The notes under the pieces: generated by a model
Told to the model about the DNA's origin: nothing
Databases searched by the model: none
Seen by the model: only the letters and a program-made list of their open reading frames with translations
Position numbers and translations under genes: made by a program
Assembly: GCA_019187225.1 (NCBI GenBank)
Contig: JABAQQ010000011.1
Span: forward strand, 62,001-126,000
Direction of reading: 5' to 3'
Source: Saprospiraceae bacterium
Lineage (GTDB): Bacteria; Bacteroidota; Bacteroidia; Chitinophagales; Saprospiraceae
DNA: 64,000 nt
Shown here: positions 1-8,352 of the stretch, piece after piece
How positions within the stretch are numbered: the stretch's first letter is position 1
Layout: each line of letters opens with the position of its first letter

Positions 1-1
1 C

Positions 2-3000
2 GCGGAGTGGCGTATAAAAGTCGTCGCCAATCCGCCGAAACCTGTTGGTATTTCAGGGCCCGCTTTGATTTGCCCCGGCACGCCTTATACATACACTTTG
101 TCGGGCAATTCGTCTTATGCTCTGGAATGGAAAATAAAAAACGGTGCGCCTGCGCCAACAACGCAATTGGGTGAAAACGTGAATGTGAACTGGGGTAACG
201 CGGATCCGCGCTGGATTTCCGTCGCGCAAATTTCTACCGACGGACTGGGTTGCGTGTCCGATACGGTGCGAATGAGCGTTCAATCCTTGCCACCGGTTGT
301 CGTTACAGGCACTTCGCAAGTGTGCATTGGCGCGCTCGGTTCTTATTCGTCAGTTTTATTTCAAAACATTGATTATCAATGGGAAATAATCCCAGCGGAC
401 GCGGGAGCCATCAAAAGCGGGCAGGGGAAAAATGCAGCGGAGATCTTCTGGCAACTGCCTGGCAATCACACCGTGAAGCTCACGCGCTGCGGATCGTCGG
501 CTACTTTCCCTGTGACCGTTCACGCCGAACCTGAGCCCATTCCCGCTTATCCCGTCGGCCTTTGCCCGAATGAAACGGGCACCGCATTGGCAGCCGCCAT
601 TTACACCGGCTACGTCTGGAAAAATGAAACGGGCAGTACGATTAGCAACTCGACTTCAACGCCAGTCACACCCGGCACTTATTCCTTGATTGTCACGGAT
701 TTGAACGGCTGCAAAGGCACGGCGGAATTTACAGTGAATCAATACCCAAAGCCCAACGTGACCGTCACGACCGCCGATCCGACGGGTTTTTGCAATAACA
801 GTCTTTACGTATCCCTCACAGCGCTCACGCCGGACGACGGTGATTTTGACTACGAATGGTACAGAGACGGCATTCCACTCGGTGTGAATGCACCTGTTTA
901 TGTCACCAACCAATACGGTTATTATTCAGCCTCCGTGACCAATGAATACGGCTGCAAAGCGAGCGATGGCACAGTACAAGTTTTTGAATATTGTGGTGGC
1001 GGTGTTTGCCACAACCCTACACACAAGCCCAAATGCGATACCAACGACGTGAATTTCAAGATCACTCCTTCGGTGCGCTGCGACTCTTTTCAATTTGATC
1101 TTATTAATTTGTCAGGTATGTACCAGCCGGGTTCGGCGGAATGGCACTTCGGCGAATCGGGCAGCGATTATTTGGGAAATTCCACCGAAGAAAATCCTGC
1201 TTTTACTTTCCCCAATGCAGGAAAATATATTGTCGTCTTGTATGCCCAATTGACGAACGGCGCCGAATGTACGGTACTCGATTCTGTTGACGTAGAAGCC
1301 GTTGCGCAATTTTCACAGGTGATGGCCTGTCCCGGCGATTCCACTTTTTTTACCGATGAAAGCACTCGTTTGCCAGAGGCGGGTTTTGCAAGTTGGCATT
1401 GGGACTTCGGCGAACCGGGTGCTCCTGCGAGCGGTATTCCTTCACCCGGCCATCCCTACGCCAGCGCTGGAAACTACACCGCCACGCTCACGGTCACTAC
1501 TGCTTCCGGCTGTACGTCAACTTATTCGGAAAACGTCTTTGTGCCCGCCTCGCCCACACCCACTTTCGCGCCTCCCGCTGCCAATTGCGTGAACAATGCT
1601 ACCGAGTTCAACGCCCTGGTTTCCAATGATGTTACCTCCGTCGCATGGAGTTTCGGCGACCCTGTTTCAGGGAATCTGAACGCTTCTACTTCGGCATTAG
1701 CCTATCACAAATTTACCCCGGCAGGCGCCTACAACGTGAGCCTCACGGCGACCAATCTCTATGGTTGCAGGGCGACATTTTCGCAACCTGTCAACATAAC
1801 ATCCAATCCTTTCAACGGCAACATTACGCCTGCGGGCAACAACGTTATTTGCGAAGGGAAGACCATTGTACTCACCGCGCCCGTCTTTGGCGGCGCCAAT
1901 TATTTGTGGTCAACAGGCGCCGGTTCCTCCACGATCACAGTCGGCGAAGAAGGCGTTTACGACGTGACTTTAACGAACGCGAACGGCTGCACTTATTCAC
2001 CTCCCGCAAAAACCGTTGAGGTGAATCCCGCCCCTGTCGGCGTGATAAAGGCTTTAGAGATCAATGAATTGGGTCAAATAACAGGCGTGTCGTATCCGGA
2101 TTTGGCTGTCTGCGCCGGTGAAGACGTGAACCTGCAAGTGTTCGACAACGGCAACTTCAGCTATTTCTGGAGCGGCGGCAACGGCAACGGCGAGATCATT
2201 ACTTTTTCGGAAGACCGTGGCAACGCGCTCACAGTGGGTACCCACACCTATACCGTCACTATCACCAACCCCGGCACAGGTTGCACCGCCATTACTTCGC
2301 CGTTCGATGTGACGGTGAACCCCCTCCCCTCCGGCTTTAGCCTTTCGACCAACAACGTATGCGCCGGTACGCCGGGCACCATCACTTATACCGGCCCGCA
2401 ACCTGCCGATTGGCAGATACTTTGGAATACGGGAGAAACAGGTATCGGTCCGCTGACCACTGATGAGACCGGGTTATACTTTGTGCGCGTGGTGAACGAA
2501 CACGGCTGTGTGGCTCAAAGCAATACGGTTGTCATTTTCCCAGGTCCCAATATAGCAGCATTGCCTGCAGGCTGTCACTCCCGTTGCAATCCCGACACGC
2601 TTTGCCTGCCGGTGATGCCTGATATCGTGAGTTGGCAATGGTACTTCGAGGGTGTACCTATTCCCGGCGCGACGAGCAGCAATTTAGTGGCGACACAAAG
2701 CGGCACTTACTGGGCCGACCTCGTGGACCTGAACGGCTGCAATGCCCAAAGCGCACCGCTTACGTTGAATCTATACCAGGGCAGCGGCGATATTTCAGGG
2801 CAGGTGTGGTCGGATGTGAACGGCAACGGCATCATTGACGCGGTGGACACTTTGGTATCGGGGATACCTGTTGTGTTGCTTCAAAACAATGTGCAAGTCG
2901 CTGCAAGTCAGTCTTCTGCAGGCGGTGTCTTCGATTTTTTAAACGTACTCTCTACGGGATATACGGTTCAAATTGACAGCCTCTCGCTCGCTTCTTTTTG

Positions 3001-5074
3001 GGAGATCGTTATCGGGGAAAACCCGGTAACACTCACCGGTTGCGCTGCCAAAGGTTTTGTAGATCTGCTGGTCAATTTTAAATGCGTGTCCTCGGCGAAT
3101 ACCATACAAGCCTCCACCTGCCCCGGAACGACGTACAATTACGCGGGTGTTGATTTAGCGGTCGGTCAGATAGAAGTTTTCAACTTGACAAATTCGGTAG
3201 GCTGCGATTCGGTTGTCACCGTTTCGGTTTCAGCGTTGCCGACTTCAACTTCCGCTTTCAGCGTAAAGACCTGTCCCGGAACGACTTACCATTACGCAGG
3301 CGTGGATTTGGCAGTAGGTCAGACGCAGGATTTTTACCTGACCAATTACTTAGGCTGCGATTCGGTCGTCACGGTGTCGGTTTCGGCGCTGCCGGCCTCG
3401 GCTTCGAGTTTAAGCGTAAAGACCTGTCCCGGAACGACTTACCATTACGCAGGCGTGGATTTGGCAGTAGGTCAGATAGAAGTTTTCAACTTGACAAATT
3501 CGGTAGGCTGCGATTCGGTTGTCACGGTAACGGTGGGTGCGTTGCCGGCCTCGGCTTCGAGTCTGAGCGTAAAAACCTGTCCCGGAACGACTTACCATTA
3601 CGCAGGCGTGGATTTGGCAGTAGGTCAGACGCAGGATTTTTACCTGACAAACTACTTAGGCTGCGATTCGGTCGTCACGGTAACGGTGGGCGCGCTGCCG
3701 GCCTCGGCTTCGAGTCTGAGCGTAAAAACCTGTCCCGGAACGACTTACCATTACGCAGGCGTGGATTTGGCAGTAGGTCAGACGCAGGATTTTTACCTGA
3801 CCAATTACTTAGGCTGCGATTCGGTCGTCACGGTGACGGTGGGCGCGCTGCCGGCCTCGGCTTCCAGTTTGAGTGTAAAAACCTGTCCCGGAATGACTTA
3901 CACTTATGCGGGCGTTGATCTGGCGGTGGGCCAAACGCAGGACTTTTATCTGACCAATTACTTAGGCTGCGACTCGGTCGTCACGGTGACGGTGGGCGCG
4001 CTGCCGATTTCGGCTTCGGCGGTTTCGTTCGGTGTTTGTCCCAATGAAACTTATGAATATGCTGGCGTGCAATTGGCTGCCGGAACGACGGCTGATTTCA
4101 TCCTGACCAATACCGTGGGCTGCGACTCGGTGGTGACGGTGACGATATTCGAAAAAAAGACTTCCGTCGAACTGCTCGAAGTCGAAGTTTGCCCCAATGA
4201 AGTGTACACCTTCAAAGGCACGGATATTGCGCCGGGCGAGACACGGGAGTTTCACTTTTTGGGCTTCGAGGGCTGCGATTCCACCGTCACGGTGACGGTG
4301 ACGGCCTTGCCCGCGCTCGATTTTGACGTCGCATCCGAAATCTCCTGCCCGACCACACCGACGGGCTCACTTTCTGTTACCGTCGTTGGAGGCGGAAGTA
4401 CACCGACAGGTTTTTCTCTGAACAATACTGATTTTCAGCCAAATGCCTTGTTTGAAAACCTCGCATCGGGCGATTATACGGTGTTCGTGCAGGACAACAA
4501 CGGCTGCATTTTTGAACAACCTGTAACCATCGGAGCCTTGCCTCGCCTGGAAATATCGCTTCCGGGAACGACTGTCATTCCCTGCGACCACGCTGAAGTC
4601 ACACTTGCGCCGGAAATATCGGGCGACGTGACGGGACTACAACTGCTCTGGTGGAACGGCGCAAAAACACCTTCTGTCACGGTGACTGAAGCCGGCCCCA
4701 TTTGGGTGGAGGCGACCAACCTCTGCGAGACGCTGCGCAGCGAGGCTTCGGTCGTTTGGGAAGATTTGGCTGGAAACCAGGACTTTGTCTATGTCCCCAA
4801 CGTGTTCGCGCCGGAGGCGGAGTCAGAGGAAAACCGAACGTTCCGTACGTTTTTTATCAGCAACCTCGAATTGCTCGAATACCGCATCGAAGTCTACGAC
4901 CGCTGGGGCAATTTCATGTTCTGGTCGGAAACGCCTGAGCAGGGATGGGAAGGGTTGTTCGGCCAAAAAGTGATGGCCCCGGGTGTGTATGTGTGGCATT
5001 TGCGGGCGAAAATCGCCTTCTGCGGGCGGGTGATGACGGTGGAGCGGAAAGGGGATGTGGCGGTGGTGCGGTAA
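2..5074 (+). CDS. Giant T9SS type B (CHU_C) surface protein, 5' end outside window
   Basis: The frame is open from base 2, so the N-terminus lies outside the window; a TTG at 65 is not a credible start because PKD-like sequence continues across it. The visible part of about 1,690 residues is a chain of Ig/PKD-like beta-sandwich modules. An SdrD-B-like module (SDVNGNG, near base 2810) follows, then eight 51-residue repeats (3110-4333) and a C-terminal gliding-motility-associated domain from VPNVFAPE (near 4790) to the end. That last domain is the type B sorting signal that sends proteins through the type IX secretion system to the cell surface. Pairs of cysteines recur in the modules. By family knowledge the protein is a large adhesin or matrix component; its ligand cannot be told. 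Confidence in the class is high. Confidence 0.9.
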   Translation, partial: AEWRIKVVANPPKPVGISGPALICPGTPYTYTLSGNSSYALEWKIKNGAPAPTTQLGENVNVNWGNADPRWISVAQISTDGLGCVSDTVRMSVQSLPPVVVTGTSQVCIGALGSYSSVLFQNIDYQWEIIPADAGAIKSGQGKNAAEIFWQLPGNHTVKLTRCGSSATFPVTVHAEPEPIPAYPVGLCPNETGTALAAAIYTGYVWKNETGSTISNSTSTPVTPGTYSLIVTDLNGCKGTAEFTVNQYPKPNVTVTTADPTGFCNNSLYVSLTALTPDDGDFDYEWYRDGIPLGVNAPVYVTNQYGYYSASVTNEYGCKASDGTVQVFEYCGGGVCHNPTHKPKCDTNDVNFKITPSVRCDSFQFDLINLSGMYQPGSAEWHFGESGSDYLGNSTEENPAFTFPNAGKYIVVLYAQLTNGAECTVLDSVDVEAVAQFSQVMACPGDSTFFTDESTRLPEAGFASWHWDFGEPGAPASGIPSPGHPYASAGNYTATLTVTTASGCTSTYSENVFVPASPTPTFAPPAANCVNNATEFNALVSNDVTSVAWSFGDPVSGNLNASTSALAYHKFTPAGAYNVSLTATNLYGCRATFSQPVNITSNPFNGNITPAGNNVICEGKTIVLTAPVFGGANYLWSTGAGSSTITVGEEGVYDVTLTNANGCTYSPPAKTVEVNPAPVGVIKALEINELGQITGVSYPDLAVCAGEDVNLQVFDNGNFSYFWSGGNGNGEIITFSEDRGNALTVGTHTYTVTITNPGTGCTAITSPFDVTVNPLPSGFSLSTNNVCAGTPGTITYTGPQPADWQILWNTGETGIGPLTTDETGLYFVRVVNEHGCVAQSNTVVIFPGPNIAALPAGCHSRCNPDTLCLPVMPDIVSWQWYFEGVPIPGATSSNLVATQSGTYWADLVDLNGCNAQSAPLTLNLYQGSGDISGQVWSDVNGNGIIDAVDTLVSGIPVVLLQNNVQVAASQSSAGGVFDFLNVLSTGYTVQIDSLSLASFWEIVIGENPVTLTGCAAKGFVDLLVNFKCVSSANTIQASTCPGTTYNYAGVDLAVGQIEVFNLTNSVGCDSVVTVSVSALPTSTSAFSVKTCPGTTYHYAGVDLAVGQTQDFYLTNYLGCDSVVTVSVSALPASASSLSVKTCPGTTYHYAGVDLAVGQIEVFNLTNSVGCDSVVTVTVGALPASASSLSVKTCPGTTYHYAGVDLAVGQTQDFYLTNYLGCDSVVTVTVGALPASASSLSVKTCPGTTYHYAGVDLAVGQTQDFYLTNYLGCDSVVTVTVGALPASASSLSVKTCPGMTYTYAGVDLAVGQTQDFYLTNYLGCDSVVTVTVGALPISASAVSFGVCPNETYEYAGVQLAAGTTADFILTNTVGCDSVVTVTIFEKKTSVELLEVEVCPNEVYTFKGTDIAPGETREFHFLGFEGCDSTVTVTVTALPALDFDVASEISCPTTPTGSLSVTVVGGGSTPTGFSLNNTDFQPNALFENLASGDYTVFVQDNNGCIFEQPVTIGALPRLEISLPGTTVIPCDHAEVTLAPEISGDVTGLQLLWWNGAKTPSVTVTEAGPIWVEATNLCETLRSEASVVWEDLAGNQDFVYVPNVFAPEAESEENRTFRTFFISNLELLEYRIEVYDRWGNFMFWSETPEQGWEGLFGQKVMAPGVYVWHLRAKIAFCGRVMTVERKGDVAVVR
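3110..4333 (+). repeat. Eight tandem 153-bp coding repeats
   Basis: The unit is exactly 153 bp (51 codons), with starts at 3110, 3263, 3416, 3569, 3722, 3875, 4028 and 4181. Each unit carries a Cys-Pro near its start and a GCDS motif (third letter D, fourth S or T) about 30 residues later. Units two to six are nearly identical in bases, while units one, seven and eight have diverged. This indicates recent expansion or gene conversion of the middle units. Confidence 0.95.
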
Positions 5075-5087
5075 GGGCCCCGGTCAA

Positions 5088-5118
5088 TTCGTCGGACGAT
5101 TTTAATTCGTCCGGCGAA
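5088..5118 (+). terminator. Possible terminator hairpin after the giant surface gene
   Basis: Arms of 12 bases (5088-5099 and 5107-5118) pair with one G-U wobble around a 7-base AT loop, 14 bases after the stop codon. There is no T-run after the hairpin, so intrinsic termination is uncertain. Confidence 0.4.
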
Positions 5119-5183
5119 TATGCACGCCTTTGGCCCAGTACCTGACAAAACAGCGGTCGAACGCAATTTGGAGTATAAATCCT

Positions 5184-5191
5184 TACCTTTG
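5184..5191 (+). promoter_or_regulatory. Bacteroidota -7 box (TACCTTTG) upstream of mnmG
   Basis: The sequence matches the TAnnTTTG consensus of the Bacteroidota housekeeping sigma factor. It would give mnmG a leader of roughly 100 bases that includes the heptamer array. No well-spaced -33 TTG was found. Confidence 0.5.
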
Positions 5192-5262
5192 CCAACTTTT
5201 TTCCCAAAAACGAGGTTTTAGCCATTCAAAAAGTACGGTATCGGAAAACGCAAACGGCACCA

Positions 5263-5297
5263 CCGTCTACCGTCTACCGTCCACCGTCCACCGTCGA
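5263..5297 (+). repeat. CCGTCNN heptamer array abutting mnmG start
   Basis: Five heptamers (CCGTCTA, CCGTCTA, CCGTCCA, CCGTCCA, CCGTCGA) run up to one base before the mnmG ATG at 5299, filling the position where a ribosome-binding site would lie. The same core recurs at 17072 and 62495. Confidence 0.9.
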
Positions 5298-5298
5298 G

Positions 5299-7164
5299 AT
5301 GTTTCCAAAATACGATGTCATAGTCGTCGGCGCAGGCCACGCAGGGTGTGAAGCCGCCGTCGCTGCCGCCAACATGGGCTGTAAAGTTCTGTTGGCCACC
5401 ATGAACATGCAGACCATCGCCCAGATGAGTTGCAATCCCGCGATGGGCGGCGTCGCCAAAGGTCAGATCGTGCGCGAAGTAGACGCACTTGGCGGCTATT
5501 CGGGCATCGTGACCGACCACAGCGCCGTGCAATTCCGCATGCTCAACCGCTCCAAAGGCCCCGCGATGTGGAGTCCGCGCGCGCAAAACGACCGGATGCG
5601 CTTCGCTGCCAAATGGCGGCAAATGCTGGAGCAACACCCCAACGTTGATTTCTGGCAGGAAATGGTGCGCGGCCTCGTCGTGAAAGACGGGCGGGTACGC
5701 GGCGTGGTGACGGGCATGGGTTTGGAAATTGAGAGCGAGGCAGTTGTGCTCACCAACGGCACTTTTCTGAACGGCATCATCCACATCGGGGAAAAACAAT
5801 TCGGCGGCGGACGGGCAGGTGAATCGGCAGCGCGCGGTATCACCGAACAATTAGTCGAATTGGGTTTCGAGGCAGGTCGTATGAAAACCGGCACCCCGCC
5901 GCGTATTGATGGCCGCTCGCTCGATTATTCCAAAATGGAAGTGCAGGAAGGCGACTTCCCACCCGGCAGGTTTTCCTACACCGATACACCGCTGCTGGAA
6001 AAACAACTCTGCTGCTGGATCACTTATACCAACCAAAAAGTACACGACACGCTGCGCACGGGCTTCGACCAGTCGCCCATGTTCAACGGGCGCATTCAGG
6101 GCGTGGGGCCGCGCTATTGTCCCAGCATCGAGGATAAAATTGACCGCTTCAGCGACAAGGATCGCCACCAATTGTTCATCGAGCCCGAAGGCTGGGATAC
6201 GGTGGAGATTTACATCAACGGTTTTTCTTCTTCGCTGCCCGAAGACGTTCAGTACAAAGCGCTTCGCTATATACCGGGCTTGGAAAACGCCAAAATGTTC
6301 CGTCCCGGTTATGCCATCGAGTACGACTATTTCCCGCCCACGCAGTTGCAGACGACGCTCGAAACCAATCTGGTGAAAAACCTCTTTTTCGCCGGTCAGA
6401 TCAATGGCACGACGGGCTACGAAGAAGCGGCCTGCCAGGGATTGATGGCCGGACTGAATGCCGCTTTGAACGTGAAAGGCGAAGAACCGCTGGTGCTCAA
6501 ACGCTCCGAAGCATATATCGGCGTTTTGATAGACGACCTCGTGAACAAAGGTACCCAGGAGCCTTACCGCATGTTCACCAGCCGGGCAGAATACCGCATT
6601 CTGCTGCGGCAGGACAACGCCGATTTGCGCCTCACACCTATTGCGCACCGCCTTGGCGTGCGCGGCGCTGATGAACGCATGGAACGGGTGCGGGCAAAAA
6701 ACCGGGCAACCGCCGAGATCGAGGCCTTTTTCCGCAATGCTTCCGTAAGTCCCGAACAGATGAACGGCTATTTGCTATCGGTTGATTCGGCGCCGATCAA
6801 CCAGAAGGTCAAACTGTACAACATCCTGCTGCGCCCGCAAGTGGACATCCCAAGCCTGGCTCAAGCCCTGCCAGAACTCAATCAATTCCTCGCTCCCTAC
6901 GAACAGGAATTTTCCGAACTCGCCGAGATCAACATCAAATACGAAGGCTACATCCAAAAAGAACAGGACATGGTGGCTAAATTGAGCCGCCTCGAAGACC
7001 TGCACCTGCACCCCGACTTCGACTACGCCGGCGTCAGCGGGCTGAGCATCGAAGCACGCCAGAAATTGTCCAAAATGAAACCGCGCACCATTGGGCAGGC
7101 CAGTCGCATTTCGGGCGTGAACCCGGCGGATGTGAGCGTTTTGCTGGTACATTTGGGAAGATAA
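5299..7164 (+). CDS. mnmG: tRNA uridine-5-carboxymethylaminomethyl modification enzyme MnmG
   Basis: MnmG (GidA), with MnmE, installs the carboxymethylaminomethyl group on wobble uridine 34 of several tRNAs in the cytoplasm, using FAD and methylene-tetrahydrofolate. The 621-residue length is normal. The FAD-binding GAGHAG lies at residues 11-16, the conserved CNPAMGG block near residue 48, and the GYEEAACQG and SRAEYR motifs in the C-terminal half. The start at 5299 gives the standard N-terminus directly before the FAD fold. A thioredoxin gene follows after 10 bases and may be co-transcribed. The heptamer array directly before the start codon is unusual. The mnmE partner is not in this window. 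Confidence 0.97.
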   Translation: MFPKYDVIVVGAGHAGCEAAVAAANMGCKVLLATMNMQTIAQMSCNPAMGGVAKGQIVREVDALGGYSGIVTDHSAVQFRMLNRSKGPAMWSPRAQNDRMRFAAKWRQMLEQHPNVDFWQEMVRGLVVKDGRVRGVVTGMGLEIESEAVVLTNGTFLNGIIHIGEKQFGGGRAGESAARGITEQLVELGFEAGRMKTGTPPRIDGRSLDYSKMEVQEGDFPPGRFSYTDTPLLEKQLCCWITYTNQKVHDTLRTGFDQSPMFNGRIQGVGPRYCPSIEDKIDRFSDKDRHQLFIEPEGWDTVEIYINGFSSSLPEDVQYKALRYIPGLENAKMFRPGYAIEYDYFPPTQLQTTLETNLVKNLFFAGQINGTTGYEEAACQGLMAGLNAALNVKGEEPLVLKRSEAYIGVLIDDLVNKGTQEPYRMFTSRAEYRILLRQDNADLRLTPIAHRLGVRGADERMERVRAKNRATAEIEAFFRNASVSPEQMNGYLLSVDSAPINQKVKLYNILLRPQVDIPSLAQALPELNQFLAPYEQEFSELAEINIKYEGYIQKEQDMVAKLSRLEDLHLHPDFDYAGVSGLSIEARQKLSKMKPRTIGQASRISGVNPADVSVLLVHLGR

Positions 7165-7174
7165 AAACAAACAC

Positions 7175-7480
7175 ATGGATTCTTCCTTTGACGATCTCAT
7201 TCATTCACCCACCCCTGTCCTCCTCGACTTCTGGGGAACCTGGTGCGCGCCCTGCCGCACCATGCACCCTGTGCTCGACGAACTTCAAACTGAATTGGGC
7301 GATCGTGTGCGCATCGTCAGGATAGACGTGGATGAGCACACCGACTTCGCCGTGCGTATGAAAGTCATGGGGGTTCCGATGTTCATGGTCTATAAAAACG
7401 GTAAGGAGCTTTGGCGCGACGCGGGGGTGCTGCCCAAAGAAACCCTGCGACAAGCGATAGAGGCAGCGGAAGCAGCCTGA
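7175..7480 (+). CDS. Thioredoxin-family protein
   Basis: This 101-residue protein is the size of a single thioredoxin fold. It has the redox motif WCAPC (cysteines 24 and 27) and the downstream GVP cis-proline, so it should act as a cytoplasmic dithiol-disulfide oxidoreductase. There is no signal peptide. Canonical thioredoxin has WCGPC; the alanine variant occurs in many family members. The gene begins 10 bases after mnmG and its stop codon touches the stop of the opposing lipoprotein gene at 7481. Whether it is the main thioredoxin or a specialised one cannot be decided here. Confidence 0.9.
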   Translation: MDSSFDDLIHSPTPVLLDFWGTWCAPCRTMHPVLDELQTELGDRVRIVRIDVDEHTDFAVRMKVMGVPMFMVYKNGKELWRDAGVLPKETLRQAIEAAEAA

Positions 7481-8242
7481 TCACCATTTTTCAAAAATCC
7501 CAGCCGGCACCGTATCCAACACCTGGATCGGGGTCATCACGCCGCGCTCGCCGCGGCTGCCGGCCAGGAGTATTTTTCCATAGCGTTGGTAATCGCTCCA
7601 GGGATTGATGATCTTCGGTTGCTCGTCCGCTGATTTCTCGTAGTACGCCCATTGGGTCACGAGGCGGCTCTTTTTGTCTACCCACACATTGTACCTGTTG
7701 TCGGGCGTAACGCCCACTCCTGAAAAGGTCAACTCCAATACGTCGGCAGGCATTTTCTGTTCTGTTTCTCCTCCTCCCGCGTATTTGAGCGTCATGCCGT
7801 CGTCTTTTAGTTTGAAAGGCATCACGAGCCAGTAGGAGTCGTTGATCCACACTTTTTTGCCCATGTCGAGGTATTTGGCAAGCGAATCCGGGTGCGTTTG
7901 TTCCACGCTGTCGAGCAGCACTTTACCTATCCCTGTGTCGGTGTTGACAATGATCTTCAGGGGACGGTTGAGCCATTCGATGCGACACATGCCGGTTTGC
8001 TTGTCCCACAACAGGGTGCGGCGCCCGAAGAAATTCCAGGAAATGCAGCGCGTTTCGTCCCAGGCACGGCGACCGCCCATGGCGTGCATTACTTCGTCGG
8101 CGATGCTGACGGCTTTCAGGTCGGAGTCGGCTTTGTTGAAGCCGGGGGCGGGCGGGTTGGGATCGGTGGGCGCGCAGGCGGAAAGGGCGAGCAAGAGGAG
8201 CCAAGCCAGCGGCATTATTTTGTGTAAAATTTTCATTTTCAT
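7481..8242 (-). CDS. Lipoprotein, DUF6503/LolA-like
   Basis: The 253-residue product starts with a lipoprotein signal peptide ending in LSAC (lipidated Cys23). The rest resembles small Bacteroidota lipoproteins with a LolA/LolB-like half-barrel: it begins with a helix containing HAMGG, followed by many alternating beta strands with aromatic residues. It is expected in the envelope. Function is not known; binding a lipid or carrying lipoproteins is only inferred from the fold type. The gene converges on the thioredoxin gene with no gap. It lies 110 bases downstream of the first TPR-CHAT gene on the same strand and might be transcribed with it. Confidence 0.75.
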   Translation of the reverse strand: MKMKILHKIMPLAWLLLLALSACAPTDPNPPAPGFNKADSDLKAVSIADEVMHAMGGRRAWDETRCISWNFFGRRTLLWDKQTGMCRIEWLNRPLKIIVNTDTGIGKVLLDSVEQTHPDSLAKYLDMGKKVWINDSYWLVMPFKLKDDGMTLKYAGGGETEQKMPADVLELTFSGVGVTPDNRYNVWVDKKSRLVTQWAYYEKSADEQPKIINPWSDYQRYGKILLAGSRGERGVMTPIQVLDTVPAGIFEKW

Positions 8243-8352
8243 GTAATTACAGGCAAAAAAACGGTTAAAATTTCAAAATCAATTGGCATGAACTCAGGGA
8301 TTGCACGATATCTGAAATGATTGTCGAGGCTTTGGCAGGACCACTATAATCC

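Noticed and set aside
3110-4333. 153-bp repeats as a CRISPR or satellite array
   Set aside because: They are in-frame, encode folded repeats with conserved Cys and GCDS, and have no unique spacers.
5263-5297. Heptamer arrays as a small CRISPR array
   Set aside because: Units are 7 bases with no spacers and no cas genes are present.
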